DNA from: Paractinoplanes ovalisporus
Lineage (GTDB): Bacteria; Actinomycetota; Actinomycetes; Mycobacteriales; Micromonosporaceae
Direction of reading: 5' to 3'
Assembly: GCF_016834655.1 (NCBI RefSeq)
Contig: NZ_JAENHP010000011.1
Span: 248,001 to 312,000, forward strand
DNA: 64,000 bases
The translations under genes were made by a program, and so were the position numbers. How positions within the stretch are numbered: position 1 is the first letter of the stretch; each line of letters opens with the position of its first letter. This document shows, one piece after another, positions 62,928 through 64,000 of the stretch. Under the pieces are notes generated by a model. The model was not told where the DNA came from and ran no database searches. It saw only the letters and a list, made by a program, of their open reading frames with translations.

Positions 62928-63082
62928 CGCGGGTCCGTGACGACGACGGCCGCGTACGGGCAAGGGTTGAGGGTCTCGGACATCACGCGCGTCCCGGTGG
63001 CCGGCACGGAGGCCACGAGCACCCCGGCCGACACGAGCAGAGCCGCCGCGCTGAGGAACATCGAGTTCAGGTGTCGGAACAT
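62924..63082 (-). CDS. 52-residue membrane or secreted peptide coupled to the DUF3500 gene
   Basis: From ATG 63082 the frame reads MFRHLNSMFLSAAALLVSAG, then VLVASVPATG and a polar end with a single Cys (NPCPYAAVVVTDPR). It has one hydrophobic segment (about 8-30). Its stop overlaps the lipoprotein start by 4 bp, which supports real translation, though no strong ribosome binding site is visible. It diverges from the LysR gene. No family recognised. Confidence 0.55.
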   Translation of the reverse strand: MFRHLNSMFLSAAALLVSAGVLVASVPATGTRVMSETLNPCPYAAVVVTDPR

Positions 63083-63133
63083 GGCACCGAAGATGCCCGG
63101 CCGCCCGGCGGTCCACCAACGCGGGAAGCGGTT

Positions 63134-63158
63134 GCATACTATGCGTGTGGTGCATAGT
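63134..63158. promoter_or_regulatory. Nested inverted repeats over the LysR start codon
   Basis: GCATA-C-TATGC (63134-63144) and ACTATGC/GCATAGT (63138-63144 and 63152-63158, 7-nt spacer) share an arm that includes the ATG at 63141. LysR regulators bind such dyads in the gap between themselves and a divergent target, here the 52-residue peptide and lipoprotein genes. Confidence 0.5.
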
Positions 63159-64000
63159 GATCTCGGGTTGTTGCAGGAACTGCGTGTCCTGGCCGTGCTT
63201 CTCGAGGAGCGCAACGTCTCCCGCGCCGCGGTCCGCTTCCACCTGAGCCAGTCGTCGATGAGCCGCACCCTGCAACGGCTGCGCACGCAGTTCGGCGACG
63301 AGCTGATGGTGCGCTCCGGCGGTGGCTACGAGCTGACCCCGCGCGCCCGGGAGGTCCAGCGGGAGCTCGCGCATCTGCTGCCGCGCATGGAGAACCTGGT
63401 GGCCGGCCGCGGTTTCGACCCGGCCGTGACGACGGGCGTCCTGCGGATCGTCGGCACCGACTACACGACCACAACCCTCGGGCCGCACCTGTTGCCCCGC
63501 CTGGCGACGGCCGCCCCGCATCTCGAGATCCGCGTCGACCAGCGCGACCGGGACAGCTACGCCGATCTCGAGCGCGGCCGCGCCGACCTGGCGCTGTCCC
63601 CGGTCGTCCCGGCGGCGCCCCTGCGCTGGGAACAGCTGTTCACCGACGACGTGGTGTGCGTGGTCGACCGTGCACACCCGGCCCGGGAACGATTCTCCTT
63701 GACGGACTATGTCGCGGCCCGGCATGTGGTGGTCACGCCGCTGTCGCAGGAGCAGCCGCTGATCGAGCGCTGGCTGCAGAACAACGGCCACAGCCGGGTC
63801 GCCGCGCTGCGGGTCACGCACTTCAGCGCCAGCTTCGTGGCGTTGCCGGGCACCTCGCTCGTGGCGACCGTCCCGCGCCGGCTGACCGAGGTCCAGGCGG
63901 TCGATCCGCGGCTGCGGGTGGTCGAGGCGCCCGAGGAGTTCGACGCCTTCGCGTACGGGATGATCTGGCACGCCCGCCTGGAGAGCGACCCGGCGCACGT
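63141..64000 (+). CDS. LysR-family regulator, NahR/NodD-like, cut at right edge
   Basis: 286 residues are visible. The winged helix (residues 8-66) reads LQELRVLAVLLEERNVSRAA, then HLSQSSMSRTLQRLR. The FGDELMVRSGGGYELTPRA stretch is typical of the NahR/NodD/LinR branch, which has an aromatic or flavonoid-type inducer in known cases. The sensor domain (about 90 on) begins TTGVLRIVGTDYTTTTLGPHLLP. Alternative GTG starts two and three codons downstream are possible; the start region overlaps an inverted repeat. It diverges from the DUF3500 lipoprotein pair, 58 bp away. The C-terminal residues are beyond the window. Confidence 0.88.
   Translation, partial: MRVVHSDLGLLQELRVLAVLLEERNVSRAAVRFHLSQSSMSRTLQRLRTQFGDELMVRSGGGYELTPRAREVQRELAHLLPRMENLVAGRGFDPAVTTGVLRIVGTDYTTTTLGPHLLPRLATAAPHLEIRVDQRDRDSYADLERGRADLALSPVVPAAPLRWEQLFTDDVVCVVDRAHPARERFSLTDYVAARHVVVTPLSQEQPLIERWLQNNGHSRVAALRVTHFSASFVALPGTSLVATVPRRLTEVQAVDPRLRVVEAPEEFDAFAYGMIWHARLESDPAH

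Overview
The window is very GC-rich DNA with GTG/TTG starts, frequent 4-bp start/stop overlaps and antibiotic, cellulose and sporulating-type actinomycete gene content. It is best read as chromosome of a filamentous actinobacterium. The mix of a polyene-type cluster, cellulolytic genes and TasA-like secreted proteins would suit Micromonosporaceae (Actinoplanes-like), but no rRNA or housekeeping marker is present to prove the genus. No tRNA, rRNA, CRISPR array, IS element or prophage was recognised.

Region 1 (1-20.5 kb) is the edge of a type I polyketide cluster that looks like a polyene macrolide cluster of the nystatin/amphotericin kind. A giant minus-strand PKS, open at the left edge, has three visible modules: KS-AT(malonyl)-DH-KR-ACP, KS-AT(malonyl)-KR-ACP, KS-AT(methylmalonyl)-KR-ACP. 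This is the order of modules 9-11 of NysI/AmphI. Just upstream lie a GDP-mannose 4,6-dehydratase (first step to mycosamine), a divergent pair of half-size ABC exporters with complementary degenerate ATP sites, and two convergent PAS-LuxR regulators of the PimM/AmphRIV type. Two PimM-like boxes sit in the gmd/ABC divergent promoter.

Region 2 (20.5-30.2 kb) holds a long AT-richer intergenic stretch with a 16-bp palindrome, a Tat-type multicopper oxidase, a small membrane protein, an SGNH hydrolase that seems to lack its 5' end, and a two-gene operon of large dynamin-like GTPases with three GTPase domains in all.

Region 3 (30.2-41.1 kb) is a catabolic locus. Six minus-strand genes from the ABC ATPase to the phosphotransferase overlap head to tail by 4 bp: ABC ATPase, permease, acyl-CoA (acetoacetyl-CoA-type) synthetase, TetR regulator, SDR, APH-type phosphotransferase. 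The substrate-binding lipoprotein gene lies just upstream of them, a flavin monooxygenase before that, and an acyl-CoA dehydrogenase diverges from the monooxygenase. The enzyme set resembles the 4-keto/4-hydroxy-acid (levulinate, Lva) scheme. Two of the genes carry in-frame tandem repeats.

Region 4 (41.1-59.5 kb) is for plant polysaccharide use: a Ceb-like beta-glucoside ABC operon with GH1 beta-glucosidase, a LacI regulator and AGCGCT-core operators; a GH9 cellulase coupled to a GH2 beta-glucuronidase under a DeoR/LacI hybrid regulator; and a GH6 cellulase. Interleaved (54.4-60.3 kb) are four TasA/camelysin-like secreted proteins, two of them in one overlapping operon with a diguanylate cyclase.

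Region 5 (60.3-64 kb) has a decayed short gene, a cytochrome P450, a DUF3500-type lipoprotein coupled to a 52-residue membrane peptide, and a LysR regulator running off the right edge.
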